64,000 nucleotides of DNA from Heligmosomoides polygyrus polygyrus (GCA_947396885.1 OX377202.1:20832001-20896000); one strand, 5' to 3'; counted from the first letter of the stretch, positions 20,431 to 32,689 are shown. The notes: generated from the sequence alone by a model not told the origin. Numbers and translations are program-made.

Positions 20431-21480
20431 ACATTCACGTCGAATTGGACTTGTCGAATCAAGTGAACATCTTTCAAATCAAATTGGACACTTTTCATGT
20501 CAAAATGTACACTTTAAGTCAAATTGGACACTCTTCTAAGCTAGTCTAAGCGTTTTGAAATCAAAGCGAACTCTTGCATATTGAAATTAGCTCCTTCTAC
20601 TCCTTCTTTACACTAGACTCTCCAAAAAGCTTAGAATAATTTTTTGTTCAAGGAAAATTTTAGTATAACTTTCTTGGTATTTTTAATTCACCAACCCAAT
20701 GAATGAACACATTGTTTTAAATTTGATAAAATTCTCATTTTTTTTTGAGAAAAACAATGGATTAGAGCTTGATGTTTCAGTTTTGCTTAAGCCTAGAGCG
20801 GCTGTTATAGAAGATAGAAACTGTTAGGAGGATGTTTAGTTGCGATCAAAACTCTTGCGCCAGGCGGAACTCGAACCCGCACCTTGTGCTTTCCGGGCAG
20901 CGATGCTCGCCATACACCACCAGGTTTAGAGCTTGTTTCAAAAAGCAGGAAGACGGCATTTTATACTGCCAGAAAGCGCCATGACGTCGTCCAAGGCGTC
21001 GATTCATAGAAAAATTTCTGTTTGTATGGAGTTTCACACCTGTAAATGATGCAACAAAAACAGCTGTAAAGAGCACGCATATGCGCAATTTGATGCTTCA
21101 TGTAAGCAACATTCACACTATCGATCAAATAAAAACCGCGACGAGCTTTTCGAGTGCATGGTGCGATCTCATATTTTAAGGCACTAAATTACTGCTGCCT
21201 TCTTGCGCTTTGAAACGTAATTTACAATTTTATTTCTTCTCCGGAAATAAAAATTTTATTCTATTATTTAGTATCATTCATTTGGGCAGCACAACTAAAA
21301 AAATCAAAGTTATACGAGATTTTCCTTGAATAAAAAATTGTTCTATCATGGAGAGTCTGTAGTTCAACCTGCAAGAAGATCATTCCGATTTAGAAGAATT
21401 CGCTTCGATTTCAAAAGTCTTGGGCTAGCTTAGAAGAGTGTCTAATTTAACGTGGACACCTTGTCCATTTAAATGTGAAA
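20430..21480. repeat. Foldback family 1 copy with T1 insert
   Basis: It begins TTCACGTCGAATTGGACTTG and ends GTCTAATTTAACGTGGACA-type sequence, with the usual internal blocks (GCAGGAAGACGGC, CGTCGATTCAT, GTTTGTATGGAGTTTCACACC). A T1 tRNA-like insert occupies about 20760-20930, at the site also used at 9690. Confidence 0.7.
20825..20930 (-). repeat. tRNA-derived repeat T1
   Basis: Minus strand reads TGGTGTATGGCGAGCATCGC ... AAGGTGCGGGTTCGAGTTCC, i.e. A-box-like and B-box sequences in tRNA spacing, with GGCGCAAGAGTTTTGATCGC beyond. It is shorter at its inner end than the copy at 9690. Confidence 0.65.
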
Positions 21481-22300
21481 ATAGTATACACACTTATTAC
21501 GTCAAAACGGACACTTCTAAGCAAGCTAAAAGCTTTTGAAAACAATCTGAACATATTCCAAATCGAAAAAAAATCGTGAGAAATCGTCTTCCAGTTTAAA
21601 CTAGAAATTTTACGCGTGGGTTATAAATTTTTCCCAAAGAAAATTTACTTAAATTATTTTTATTTTTCTTTGAAATTTTTGAAATTCTCCTGCCACAATA
21701 AAAACACAACGTTTAAGATTCTGTTTTTTTGTTTTTAAAGAAAAATAGTGGTTTTGGTGAATTTATTTTAGAGTGAAGGAAGATTGCAATTTTCAAAGTA
21801 TTAAAACGACGCGTAAATGCTGTTTACTTGAAGCAGCAAAATGAAGATGCGCAACTTTTCTAAAAATTCTTTTAATGTAATGCTGACAAGTGTATAACTC
21901 CATTCAACATGTTTGTTGCTATCAATCAAACGAAAATTGCGACGTCCTGGTTGAGTGCGTGGCGCAACTTTCTTTTAACACTGAAAATGTGCTACTTTCT
22001 TGCACTTTAAAATAAGCTTTAATCCGTTTCTTTTCATTGAAAAGCAAACATTGCATACTATTTCAAGAAAATATGTAGTGTTTCTTGGGGCCGGTGAGTT
22101 TTAAAAATTCAAAAAAGTCTGAGAACATTTTCCTTGAACAAAAAAATACTTTGATCCTTGTGGACGGTTTCTAGTTAAACCTGTAAGACACTCGTTTTGA
22201 TTTGATAAATGTTCAGATTGTTTTGAAAAGTGTCAAGCCTACCTAGAACAAGATCTATCTGATTTGAAATTAAATGATTTGATTGAAATTTAACATGAAA
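21480..22300. repeat. Foldback family 1, second adjacent copy
   Basis: Family words continue (TTTGAAAACAATCTGAACA, GTGCGTGGCGCAACTTTC, GTTTTGATTTGATAAATG). More diverged than its neighbour. Confidence 0.55.
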
Positions 22301-22690
22301 ATAATATGCATGATGTGATTGAGTCCTATTGTTATAAAAGTATGATTCCTAATTTCTAATCCATTTTCCTCGCGTCTTGTTAATTATTTATCTCATTTTA
22401 CTTTATTTCTATACTTAATCTTACTGTCTAAATTTCTTGTTAAATAAAAAAGAAATTCCGGTCAAAACTTTTCTTCTCAACCCAATAATATTCGCATTAA
22501 ACTATTGCTCAGTAGCCGTGATACCGAGCTGCATCCTGATCACCATGATAAAGCGACAAGGGGGAGCTAGTTATCTGAATGGTTACCTCACTGTGCTTGT
22601 CCTCATTAATTACATTACACAGTGCTTTTTTAGCGCAGCGAACTCTGTTCGCTTGGAGCACTACAAGTCATTTGAGCAAACTGGAACAGG
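22300..22690. other. Unassigned AT-rich DNA
   Basis: Contains a 99-codon plus frame (22437-22736) with hydrophobic stretches, without any family motif; its end runs into SINE T2, which argues against a gene. Confidence 0.4.
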
Positions 22691-22965
22691 GTCGGCGTTA
22701 AAGAATAAAGGAAGGTGTTATTCATTCCCTTTCTAGGACGCGCCACGCATACCACTTTTACGGAACATAGTGGAGGCAATTTGAATGTGTACTTCGTCTA
22801 CACAATGAGTGGCGATAGCCAGGCGAGCCAGGTGGACAAATCAGTGCTTTATCTTCCCCAGACAATTCTGATACCAGAGGAGTGTAAAGCTTGGGTGGGA
22901 GAGCCGGACTACATGCAAGGGTCGGCGCCTCATCCGACTGCGCAATCACACGCCCAAAGGCTTAG
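22690..22965 (-). repeat. SINE T2, minus strand
   Basis: Full family order in reverse: tail (AAAGAATAAAGGAAGG), CGCCACGCAT, ACATAGTGGAGGC, CAATGAGTGGCG, CAGACAATTCTGATACC, then GGCGCCTCATCCGACTGCGC (reverse A-box). Confidence 0.7.
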
Positions 22966-22969
22966 CTAC

Positions 22970-23140
22970 CCAAGTTTGGGATAACGTACACTTCGAGCCG
23001 TCTCATCTTGAGAGGAATAAATACCAATTTTGAGGTAATGTACATTTGTATGCATTTCGGGTGTCTTATCTTCAGAGGTTTAATTACCTAAGTTTGAGGT
23101 AACGTACATTTGCATGCATCTCGAGCCGTCTCATCTGCAG
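22970..23140. repeat. Tandem repeat, about 60-bp unit, three copies
   Basis: Units carry ACCTAAGTTTGAGGTAACGT, ACATTTGCATGCATCTCGAG and CCGTCTCATCT. A single diverged unit start (TTTAATTACCCAAGTTTGAGG) recurs near 53205. Confidence 0.8.
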
Positions 23141-23329
23141 AAAAGCTTTCTCGTGGACCCACGTGGACCATACGCTCAAATCACTGATCACCAGAAGTCG
23201 ATGAAAGAGCTTTACAGTTTCAAACAATAGGTGGCACAGCATGGGGCTGCTCGTACATGTTCGTTCGTACGTACAGGTTCTATTACCGCCCAAGCCCTTT
23301 ATTCCTTTGGAGTTCAAGAGGAGGACCTC

Positions 23330-23465
23330 GTATCCTCCATGGATCAGTGAGCTGGAATCGGAATGAATTGTCTGCAAATAGTCGAAGCCAGCTCAACATC
23401 AAGCCACCGTAAGGGCCTTCACGACATTGTGTAGAAGTAGGTAGAATGCGTGGCTCATCCCAACG
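23330..23465 (+). repeat. SINE T2 fragment
   Basis: 3' part of T2 (CCTTCACGACATTGTGTAGAAG, TAGAATGCGTGGCTCATCCCA). Confidence 0.55.
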
Positions 23466-23469
23466 CATT

Positions 23470-24175
23470 AGAAGGTTCCATTTTAAGCGAAGCGTTAGAG
23501 AGCCAAACCTCTTTTTTTAAATCACTTCTACCGGCTCGAATAACAACGCCAGACGCTCAGCGGCAAGTTACCGCCACTTGTAAAAGTAATACGTCGAAAA
23601 TGCTCCGAAAAGCGAGCATCAGCACGCGGATGAGTCTTTGTTACACGAGGACAAAAACCGAGTGAACGCCAGTAAAATGGGCATTTAGAACGGCAATCAA
23701 TCAAGACTGCAGAAGAGACTAGTGCGCCGAGCCTTACAACACCAAGCCGTCAGCTAACAGTTGGCAGCCGACCGACCGGGGGTGGCCGGTGCTGCTGAGC
23801 ATGGCTCAAACGGAGAGGCGTTCTCTTGGACATTGATTGAGGCTCTTGGACAAACTAACCAACTGGAGACTCTGAAGCAGACTATCACTCTTCTCGTGAC
23901 ACGCGAATTTAAGGAAGAATCTAGAAAGGGAAACAAGGATATCATCGCCTAGAGCATGACCCTGCATAGGTGTGGTGAGACTTAGGCTTCACCTCATCCA
24001 GAAATCACAGTCAATCTCTTCTCCGTAATTTCTTTCTTGAAACAGTGTTGCTGAAAAATAGAAGTTGAAAGTTCTGCTTGGCCTTTGCTACAACATGGGA
24101 ACAATAGCAACAGTTCTGGCCATAGCTCTGTTGGTAAACTGCAAATGATAAGTGAATCCCTCAGCGGGAAACATC
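23470..24175. other. Unassigned; one protein-like frame
   Basis: The plus frame 23758-23952 (LIEALGQTNQLETLKQTI..., ending in TAG) follows a possible CTAACAG acceptor and could be an exon of an unknown gene, but has no partner exon I can recognise. Confidence 0.3.
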
Positions 24176-24179
24176 AGAA

Positions 24180-24260
24180 CTGAAGTTGACATTCTTGATG
24201 GATTGTGATTTAGACTACAATACAGGCTAAATCACAATCCTTCAAGAATGACAACTTCAG
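24180..24260. repeat. Hairpin, 33-bp arms, two mismatches
   Basis: 24180-24212 pairs with 24228-24260 around a 15-nt loop (arm begins CTGAAGTTGACATTCTTGA). No similarity to the other repeats. Confidence 0.8.
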
Positions 24261-24289
24261 CTCTGAAGTCTACCAGGAGGTAGACGACC

Positions 24290-26410
24290 AGAATTAAACT
24301 AGAGACTCTTCGAGAAGGTTGAAATAATTTTCTTTTGTCCGTGGAAAATTGAGCATGACCTTCTTAGAACACTTTTAATTCACCTGCCCCAGAAGCGAAT
24401 ACTCTGCTTGAAACTTATAAATTTTCATTTCTCATAGGAAAATGCTGGTTTAAAGCTTATTTTAAAGTGAGAAAGGAGATATTTACTGCTAAAAAAGAAA
24501 CTGCGCCGTACACCAGTTTAAGACGTCGCGATTTTTGTTTCCTTGTTTGCGAAGCTTCATTTGCGTGGAGTGGACACCCGTCAACGGTATCACGTAAACG
24601 TTTGCAGAAAACACGCATATCATCACTTGGCTGCTTCAAGTAAGCAGCATTTACACTACCAATGAAATGAAAATCGCAACGTCCTGGACGGATGAATGGC
24701 GCACTATCTTTATAGCATTCAAAACATCCCGCCTTTGTAAACTTCGGAAGATTCGCTAGGCCACTACGTTTCTTTAAAAAAAATGAAATTCGTATAAAAT
24801 GTCAAACAGTGCGTCCACTTATTAGAGCAGGTGAATTAAAAAATTTCAAAGTCATACTGAATTTCCTTAGGGCAATGAATTACGCCAACGTTCTCGGAAA
24901 ATGTCTGCGTAGCGATGTACCGTTCTGAGTGTTGGCCAGCGACCAAGGAAGTTGAAACGCGCCTCAGTGTCATGGAGACGAAGATGCTGCGCTGGACGGC
25001 TGGAGTCACGCGCATGGACCGCATCCGAAACGATGCTATTCGGCAGAAGTTCGGTGTCGCGCCGATAACTGACAAGATGCGCGAAGCTCGCTTACGATGG
25101 TACGGCCACGTTCTGCGTGGAGAAGAAGACAGCGTCCGCAAGATAGGCCTTAACTTCGAGGTAATAGGAAAGCGGCCTAGAGGGCGCCCGAAGCAGCGAT
25201 GGGCTGATGCGTTACATATGGACTTGAAAGTAGCTGGCGTCCACTCTGATCTAGCGCTGGATCGCGAAAGGTGGCGTCATGACACCAGAATAGCGGACCT
25301 CGCCACGAAGCGGGACAAACGCTGAAGAAGTTCTCGTAAAGTGTCTATTTGAATCTGTAAGACATTCGGCTTAATTTCAGAAGAGTCAAACTTACTCAGA
25401 ACAGCACTCAATTGGATTTCAGAAGTGTACAACTTGTCGATAAAATGTTTTGTACCAGCAGTAGACCTCTGTGGCTATCAACTAAACAAGATATAGTGTC
25501 ATCAACACATTCGATACCACTTTCACGTAGAAATGGACACTTTTCAAATAAAATTGGACACTCTTCTAAGCCTAGGCCTAAGACTTTTGAAATCAAAGCG
25601 AACTCTTCCAAAGCGAAATAAGCTTTTTCTACGTTAAACTAGAGACCATTCAAAAAGGTTGAAAAAATTTTTGGTTCAAGGTAAATTCAAAAAATTTTGT
25701 TTTAATTCATCTACACAACAAGTGAAGACATTGTCAGAAAATTTATAAAAAAAAAATACTTTTTGAGAAAAAACAATGATTTGAAGCTTGTTTTGAAGAG
25801 CAGGAAGGCGGCTATTTTTGTTGCAAAATAGAGATTGCGCCACGCCCCCGTCCAAAACTTCGCGATTTTTATTCGAATGATAGCAAAACTTCTCTTTGTA
25901 TGTAGTTTCACATATGCAAACGGTGCAACATAATCAATTGTAAAAAAAAACACGCATATTCTGACTTTCTTGGTGCACCAGAGCGGTATTTACGCTGTCA
26001 ATCAGATAAACATTGCGACTTGCTTTCCGAATGCATGGCGCTATCCAGTCTTTTAATGCACTACATGATTGCTGCCTTGCTGCGTATTAAAAGAAAATTT
26101 ACTTTATTATTTTTCTCGAAAAAATATTTTTTAACAAAATTATTACACATCTTGGGGCAGGTGAACTAAACAACTTCAAGGAAAGTTATACTAAATTTTT
26201 CTTAAACAAAAAAATATTCTATCTTAGTGAGTCTGTAGTTTAACCTGCCTGAAGAACCTGCCCTTGGAGAAGTTCGTTCCGATTTCAAAATCTTAGCCTA
26301 GTATAGAAGTGTCCAATTCGATTTGAAAAGTGTACAACTCGACGTGAAAACGACATACTAAAGTATTAATGAAGACATCTTAATGTATACATCACTTTGC
26401 TCGACAACGA
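24290..26410. repeat. Two foldback family 1 copies in tandem
   Basis: The first (about 24290-25430) is broken by an RTE fragment at 24905-25325; the second (about 25500-26410) begins TTTCACGTAGAAATGGACACTTTTCAAAT and ends with TGTCCAATTCGATTTGAAAAGTG. Both keep the family's central blocks. Confidence 0.65.
24905..25325 (+). pseudogene. RTE-type retrotransposon (family R2L), 3' end of the polymerase ORF
   Basis: The open frame from 24915 encodes 136 residues: YRSECWPATKEVETRLSVME, LRWTAGVTRMDRIRNDAIRQ, RLRWYGHVLRGEEDSVRKIG and GKRPRGRPKQRWADAL, ending DLATKRDKR and TGA. This is the conserved C-terminal region of a common nematode non-LTR retrotransposon. The fragment is uninterrupted and sits within a foldback element; its 5' portion type is represented by 53865-55075. 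Confidence 0.85.
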
Positions 26411-26432
26411 CTTCAAATTTGAATTGAAACTA

Positions 26433-27721
26433 TTAGGTTGTCCGGAAAGTTCTCAGCGTTTTGTGTTACTATTTTTCATTCGTCTATTACAAAGTAGAAA
26501 TTCAACTTGCATTGCGCTTTAATGCTACTTTCTGTACAGAATTTTTCGCTCTATTCGACTAAATAATTTATGCTTCAACGTTGTTTTTATACTTATCTGC
26601 TCTTGGAAGGCCTATTGAAGAATGTCGAAGGAGCAGTTCCGAGCGATATTTTATTTCAATTTCAAATTGGGACAATCCGCAGCCGAGACAGCCCCACAAA
26701 TCAACCAAGTGTGGGGCCTAATAGTGTTGGAGAAAGCACTGTGCGCCAGCGGTTCAGCAAATTTCGGACCGGAGATTTCATCCTCGAAGATGACCCCCCT
26801 AGCGGTCGACCTAGAGCAATCCTGGACGACGAGTTGAAGGAATTGGTGGGAGCGGAAGCGTACCAAACAGTTCGCGGGATCGCGGAAGGGCTAGACGTCA
26901 GTGAAACTGCTGTTGTAGATGCTTTGAGACGTCTCTTGGAAAGGTGAAAAAGCTCGAGAAGTTGATGCCCCACGGGTTGAGTGAGCCGCAAAAATTGTCA
27001 CGTTTCGAGATTTGCTCTTCCCTACTTTTACGCAACAAAACTGACCGGGATCAACTTGGATCGAATCATTACATGTGATGAAGAGTGGATTCCATATGAT
27101 AAGAGGAAACGTTCCGGAAAGAAGTTGGACGCCGACGAACCCCCTAGGCATTTTCCAAATGCGAACCTCCACCAAAAAAGGTAATGGTCACAGTGTGGTG
27201 GTCGGCGGTTGGTGTGATCCATTACAACTTTTTGGCACCAGGCAAACGATCACAGCAGAGTCCGACTGCAAGGAAATCGACGAAATGCACCGAAAATTGC
27301 GTCAACTCCAGACAACATTGGTCAACAGAAGAGGCCCGATTCTTTTGCACGATAACACCCGCCCACAAGTTTCACAAATCACTATTCGAAAATTGAACGA
27401 ATTAAGGGTGGAAGTTCTGCCTCACACGCAATATTCTCCAGGGCTCTCCCCAACCGACTCCCACCTCTTCAAACACTTGCAGAACATTCTTGCTACTAAA
27501 ACCTTCACCAATCAGGACCAAACCAAAACAGCTTTCGTGGATTTTGTGCAATCTCGACCACAAATTCTTTTCGCTGATAGAATAAGTCGACTGGTGGCCC
27601 ATCGGCAAAAGTGTGCTGATTCGAACTGCGCTTATTTTGACTAAATCCGATAAGACTTGAGAAAGTTATGGTAGTTCAAAGTGAAGCACTCAAAACGCCG
27701 AGAACATTCCGGACAACCTAA
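26433..27721 (+). mobile_element. Mariner element with both terminal inverted repeats, 1289 bp
   Basis: Left end TTAGGTTGTCCGGAAAGTTC (26433) and the right end (inverse, ending CCGGACAACCTAA at 27721) match over about 31 bp with two differences, flanked by TA at 26431-26432 and 27722-27723. It lies directly at the edge of a foldback copy between the two TRIC genes. Confidence 0.92.
26622..27644 (+). pseudogene. Mariner transposase, frameshifted
   Basis: Starts MSKEQFRAIFYFNFKLGQSA, continues after a frameshift near 26705 with VGESTVRQRFSKFRTGDF (helix-turn-helix and linker), then shifts again: ITCDEEWIPYDKRKRS (first Asp), VMVTVWWSAVGVIHYNFL, PILLHDNTRPQVSQ (second Asp), and QYSPGLSPTDSHLFKH (third Asp region), ending NCAYFD and TAA at 27642-27644. 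At least three frameshifts, so inactive, but substitutions are few and the copy is relatively young. Confidence 0.88.
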
Positions 27722-27724
27722 TAT

Positions 27725-28120
27725 AACACAAAGTCGACACGCAAAATTAGCCTACGAGGATACAGTACTTTGAAATTTCTCTACCGCGAAACGCCGATGT
27801 TTGTGTGGATTTTTAAAGCGCCCCCTCCTCACTAGGATACATCCACATATCCCTCTTACCGTTTGATAGCCTGCAGAATAATGGACAGCAACCAAACTCA
27901 ATTACCAGAAAGAATTCGGTATACTTCATAAGAAGCGAGCGGAAGAAACCAGATTACACATTAGTAGTGCATGAGATAGCAGGCAAGAATGGCTTGACAA
28001 AGACGGTCCAGCTATCGACTACTGAAGGCCATCTTCGCCATTTATAGGAAGTGTTCTGAAGAAGAGCCATCGTGAGCGAGCAAGAGACGTTTCAAAATTC
28101 AAGAATCATGTTTCGCTAAA
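27725..28120. other. Unassigned intergenic DNA
   Basis: Nothing recognisable between the mariner and the SINE. Confidence 0.4.
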
Positions 28121-28435
28121 TAAAGGATAAAGGACGGCGTACTCAATCCCTTCTGGGATGCGCCAGCGCATTCTACTTCTACGGGATGTCGTGGAGGCGA
28201 CATGAATGCGTATTTGGCCATACAATGACTTGCGGTGGCCAGCCGATGGACAAGTCAGCGCTTTATCCTTCCCAGACAAGTCTGGTACCAATTCACCGAC
28301 CCCGAAGGGATGGAAGGCTTGGTTAGCCTGGGCGGGAAATCCGAACCAGGAACCTGGTATCGGGTGCACGGGACAGTCGCGCCTCCTCCGACTGCGCTAC
28401 ACGAGCCCATTTCGGTAAATAATCACCTCAATTAA
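28120..28435 (-). repeat. SINE T2, nearly complete, minus strand
   Basis: Contains TTTATC-type tail (AAATAAAGGATAAAGGACGG), TACGGGATGTCGTGGAGGCG, CAGACAAGTCTGGTACC, GGCGGGAAATCCGAACCAGG (reverse B-box) and CGGGTGCACGGG, then TCCGACTGCGCTACACG (reverse A-box, TGTAGCGCAGTCGG). One of the best-preserved copies. Confidence 0.8.
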
Positions 28436-28439
28436 AAGA

Positions 28440-30185
28440 ATGGTGATTCCTTCAACACAGATTCATAGCCAAGGAGGAAGAAGGCATAAAGCACAAGGCC
28501 ATTCAGGAGCATTTCAACAGATAAAATACTCCCAACAAAACGAACAATGACGTCAAACTGCTTGAACGAATAGACTTCCAAAGCCAGAGAACGTTAGAAG
28601 AAAAAAACTTTTCAGAGTAGATATGACGTTTGAGGAGCGGCGGTATATCAACTGGCTGCTGCCGCCACGCTTTACACCCTCTGAAACACGGATAATCGCC
28701 GAGAGGCCCGCCAGACACACACTCACATACACACACGCACATCCTCACTGCACAACCACGAACCCGCACATTCAATACGAGGCCACAAAAGCGGCGGTAG
28801 TTGTGATCGCAGAAAAAATCCGAAAGAAAAAGCAAAACACTGGAAAGAACATCTTGTAGGTAACATAGCCCTACACATACCATTTACATAGTGAACCGAA
28901 TACTTTTCATTTCGAACCGACCACTTTTCAAGCATAAATAAACATATTTCAAGTTAAAAGAGATAGTTTATAGAACATGGAATGGAACAGAAAACATGTA
29001 TTTAGCTAAAAATGATACTAAATCAGTTTTGCGCGAAAATTACAGCAAAAGTTGTCTTTTCAAAAATTAGCAAAAGCAGAGCGTAGAACTTTATTGAGAA
29101 GTGACAAAAGTGACAGAAAATCAGTTCAGCAGAAAAGCTTACCGGAAAGTTGACTTTTCAAGGATTAACAAAATCGACTGCTTCCAGGGTTTGCATAAAG
29201 TGAAAAGTGCTTCATTTCTTAATCATTTCAATGCTTATCTGATTGATAGCGCAGATGCTGTTTAGCTAAAGCTCTACAGTGAAACGTGATAGTATGTTTC
29301 TTCTATTTTGACTTCTTGTGTTGTTTGTAGGTCTATACGCATGTAAATAGCAATTACTCTATCAATCAATAGACAATGCAATACATAGAACGAGTACGAG
29401 GCGCGATCTCTTCCTATAACACGCCAGCAAAGCCACTGATCTCCCTCCAGTAAGACAGGGTTAGCCTTAAAATATTGTTTGAGGTCAAATGATGAGAATT
29501 TTGCGCTTATCCAATCAACGTACTTATCTCTTCTCAAGAAACTCTGCGAAATTGAAGTTTTAACTTAAAAATTCCTCCAAAAATATAATTTTAACTTGGT
29601 TAGATAACCCCATTCAAACTTTAGATACAACTGACTTGATCTGAAAAACGTCCACTTTACTTCTAGGGCGCCAGGACTCAAGTTAAAAGCTGTGCAGTAT
29701 AAAATGAAAAAAGTGCCCAGTCCGAAGTGAGAATTATGTAGATGTACGTAAAGGCCCTACATTTCAAGTGAACATTCAGTGAAGAAGGCAGACGGAAATC
29801 TCCTACATACCTCAGCAGTTCCGGCCTCACGACAACATCTCCACGTTCCCAATCAATGAAGATTTCGCATATTGAGAACAAACAAATCCGCCGCCGACCA
29901 GCCAGTCTTATCGGACATTAATTTCGCGCAGACACCTTAATGACACAGGTTTAGAAGGAATGAGCTGTTGCTTGATCGCAGTAAGACGCTTAAGGCAACG
30001 TAGAATGAAACTCATCCCACCGTCTTCATTTCGTAAATGAGTACTACGAGCATGAGGCGAGTGAAGCATACATAGGTAAAAATAATCGTTTTTGCAAGCT
30101 ACATCCATTATACTTCAATGTCAAAAAAACTTTAATATAAATATACTTTAATGTAAAAGAAAAAGAAAAAATAGAAGCACATCCG
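28440..30185. other. Unassigned intergenic DNA with a CA microsatellite
   Basis: A CA-rich tract lies at about 28710-28742. Short words near 28890-28960 (ACTTTTCATTTCGAACCGAC) recall foldback family 1. I find no gene; frames are short and cross low-complexity sequence. Confidence 0.4.
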
Positions 30186-30194
30186 TCACACACA

Positions 30195-30440
30195 ATAAGC
30201 ACGACGGGGACGCCTAGCGCAGTCGAAAGATGCTCGACTGTGACCAAGAACCCCGAATCGATTGATGGTTGGGATCCCTCACTGGCCCTGTAAGGGATCT
30301 TCGAATTGGTCAGCATTGACAACCGGCTGGCCACAGCTTGTAATTGCATTGGTCAAATACGCAGATAAACTGCAGTATACCGTAGATGTGGAGGGCGTGG
30401 CGCATCCTCCCAGAGGAAATGACTCCCGGCATATTTCACC
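30195..30440 (+). repeat. SINE-like repeat with A-box
   Basis: GCCTAGCGCAGTCGAAAGATGC (A-box) and CCAAGAACCCCGAATCG, then GTCAAATACGCAGATAAA and GTGGCGCATCCTCCCAGAGG in T2-like order. Diverged T2 relative. Confidence 0.55.
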
Positions 30441-31540
30441 ATTGAGCCGGCAAAACGCAGTAGTTTGGTGGTCTCGCAGATTGAGAAGTCACCTTCCCCT
30501 ATGAAAAGTCCCCCGCTCAGAAATTGAAGGCCTAGTTGGCAAAGGCATAGAATGATTCGCAATGAATAAACGTCATCTATTATCTAATCTTTTTATTTGA
30601 CCAATTACTATGACATGAGGTGGCCAGACAACGAACAAGTCTGCGTTTTCACCTTCCCAGACAAGTCTTCTCAAAATGGAGAGTGGAATAAGAACGGGAG
30701 AAGGTAGAAGAGAACGCAAGAACAAACTGTGAATGAATGAGCGAATGAAGAAATGATAGTCTATAGAAAAAGATTTAATAAATTGCTCGGAAGAGAAAAT
30801 ACTTTGGAGTTCTGAAAAATTCTGAGAAATTCCAGTTATGTACACATAATTATAAAAACATCCGACAAGTTCTATTTCATGAAGGGCACCATGGCCATCT
30901 AGTACGGATATTGAAAGGGTTAATTGCAATGCGACTAATGACTTTTGACTAATTTCAAAACGTCAATGGTCCAATGTGGCTGAGAGGGCCTAAAAGAAGT
31001 GCTTTCATTTCCAGGGATCATATACTCTTTTCCCTGTTCGTTAGTGAGTTAACCGGGTATTCCGAAGGTTGGTGTAGAAGGCGCTAGCATTAGTTTATCT
31101 CAAGATATTATATGTAGTAGGATATGCCGGATATCAAAGGGCAACAGGCAACGTGGGCAAAAGAAATTACGGCAGACGACAATTCAGACTCGTTAGGTCG
31201 ACCTCGTTCTATCCCAGTTAGGCGATGAGCATTTTCCAGGGCTTCTGTAGGTGGATAGTTCGGTTCTCCCGCCTACCCTTCCGCGCTCGATCATCAGATT
31301 CGGTCACCCTCGGGCTGGCAGCCTGGACGCTAGACCACCCATCCTCCCAGCCTCCCTGGTCATTGTTATGTTGTCTTTGCAAAAATTCTTCCTTAGCACC
31401 AATTAGACATTTCCTACATATAACAATTAGTACATCAATTATTAACTAGTACATATCTAACAAATGGCTGTGCTTTTCATCTAAGCACACTATTACTCGA
31501 CTGTATGGAATAATAAAAAAATATAATTTTCAGGTCCATA
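30440..31540. other. Unassigned intergenic DNA
   Basis: A T2 fragment (GGTGGCCAGACAACG, CCTTCCCAGACAAGTCT) lies near 30610-30668. Otherwise nothing recognised. Confidence 0.4.
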
Positions 31541-31544
31541 GAGG

Positions 31545-31665
31545 GACGGGAGGCTGCGCTGGTTTCGGCGGAGGTCGAACCAAGAAGCTATTAAAAATCG
31601 GGATGCACACCAACAATCGGCGCCTCATCCGACTACGGCATCACGCTACCAACAAACGTCATTTC
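31545..31665 (-). repeat. SINE T2-like fragment
   Basis: GGCGCCTCATCCGACTACGGCATCACGC at its right end is the reverse of a T2 A-box region; the left part has GGCGGAGGTCGAACCAAGAAG (reverse B-box). Confidence 0.5.
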
Positions 31666-31839
31666 ATTGGAAACCGAAGAAAAACACAATATGACGCAAT
31701 GCCGGCACCAAGAAGGAACCGCTGACCATATCAGTGGTTGTTTGAGACAAAAATGGAGACTAGGACTTGATTCTGTTCTTGTTGTTATAAAAACTATGCT
31801 TGGAAATAGAAAAAAAAAACTTGTGAAAACTCGCAGTAC

Positions 31840-32625
31840 AAGTTAAGAGGTTCACCTTTAAAAGCAGTGGAGGAAGTGCGAGACTTAGGTTTCATAGTGC
31901 CGGCTGACCTAAGTTTTGATAGCCACTACAAAAATATTGTAAAGAAAGCAAATCACCGGATCTACAACTTATTCAAAGTCTTACAAACGAGAGATCCCCA
32001 AGTATATTTGTGAGCATATAAGACTTATGTACGTGCCATAGTTGAAAGTGGTGTGACCGTATTTAACCCGGTCAAGAGGAAAGATATCGACTTCCTAGAA
32101 GGAGTTCAAACAGCTTTACACGTAAGCTAGTAATGAGATGTTTTGGACTGTAGCGCTGATGTCCCTTGTGGTGCTGAGCGATCGAAACTACTCGGACTGT
32201 CTTCACTCTCTAGCAGGACGAGAAAAGCAGATCTTCTGATGATGTTCAAAATTCTTTCTGGTTAGCTATCTATAAGGCCAATAGACTTTTTCGGAGTTCC
32301 GCTGTCTAGAACCATGAGAGGAAAACTCGACTGCGAGTTCTCATGGCTAAGACCCGAGTTAGAGCAAACCTCCTTACACACAGGAGCATTAAAGAGCTAA
32401 ACTCGTTACTGAATACCGATGAGCGCCTCCTGGGTTGCTTTGTTCAGGTTTTTAAGAACTTACTATCTCGTTGTCACATAGGACGTTAGATGTAATAATG
32501 CCATATTTTAATGGTCTGTGTTTCTGCAATAGAGTTTTATTTGTTGTTCTATAACACTGCTCTATCGTCTCCTTTTTTGGATGTTTACGCGTGTGACACT
32601 AACTTGCGTCTTTAAGTAAATAAAT
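31840..32625 (+). pseudogene. CR1-like non-LTR retrotransposon, 3' end of RT ORF
   Basis: Frames give VRDLGFIVPADLSFDSHYKN, VKKANHRIYNLFKVLQTRDP, AYKTYVRAIVESGVTVFNPV, KRKDIDFLEGVQTAL and GAERSKLLGLSSLSSR, the region after the catalytic box in CR1/Jockey-like enzymes. There are stops and frameshifts. It ends in TAAATAAATAAAT at about 32613-32626, the kind of short-repeat tail such elements use. Confidence 0.75.
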
Positions 32626-32689
32626 AAATCAGAGTACAGCGTCTTAAAGGTCTGCCTTGAGCTCCTATCAAGGAAATCTCATAAACTCC

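Noticed and set aside
22437..22736. Hydrophobic 99-codon ORF, possible receptor fragment
   Set aside because: The 3' part runs into a SINE, there are no family residues, and no partner exons are visible.
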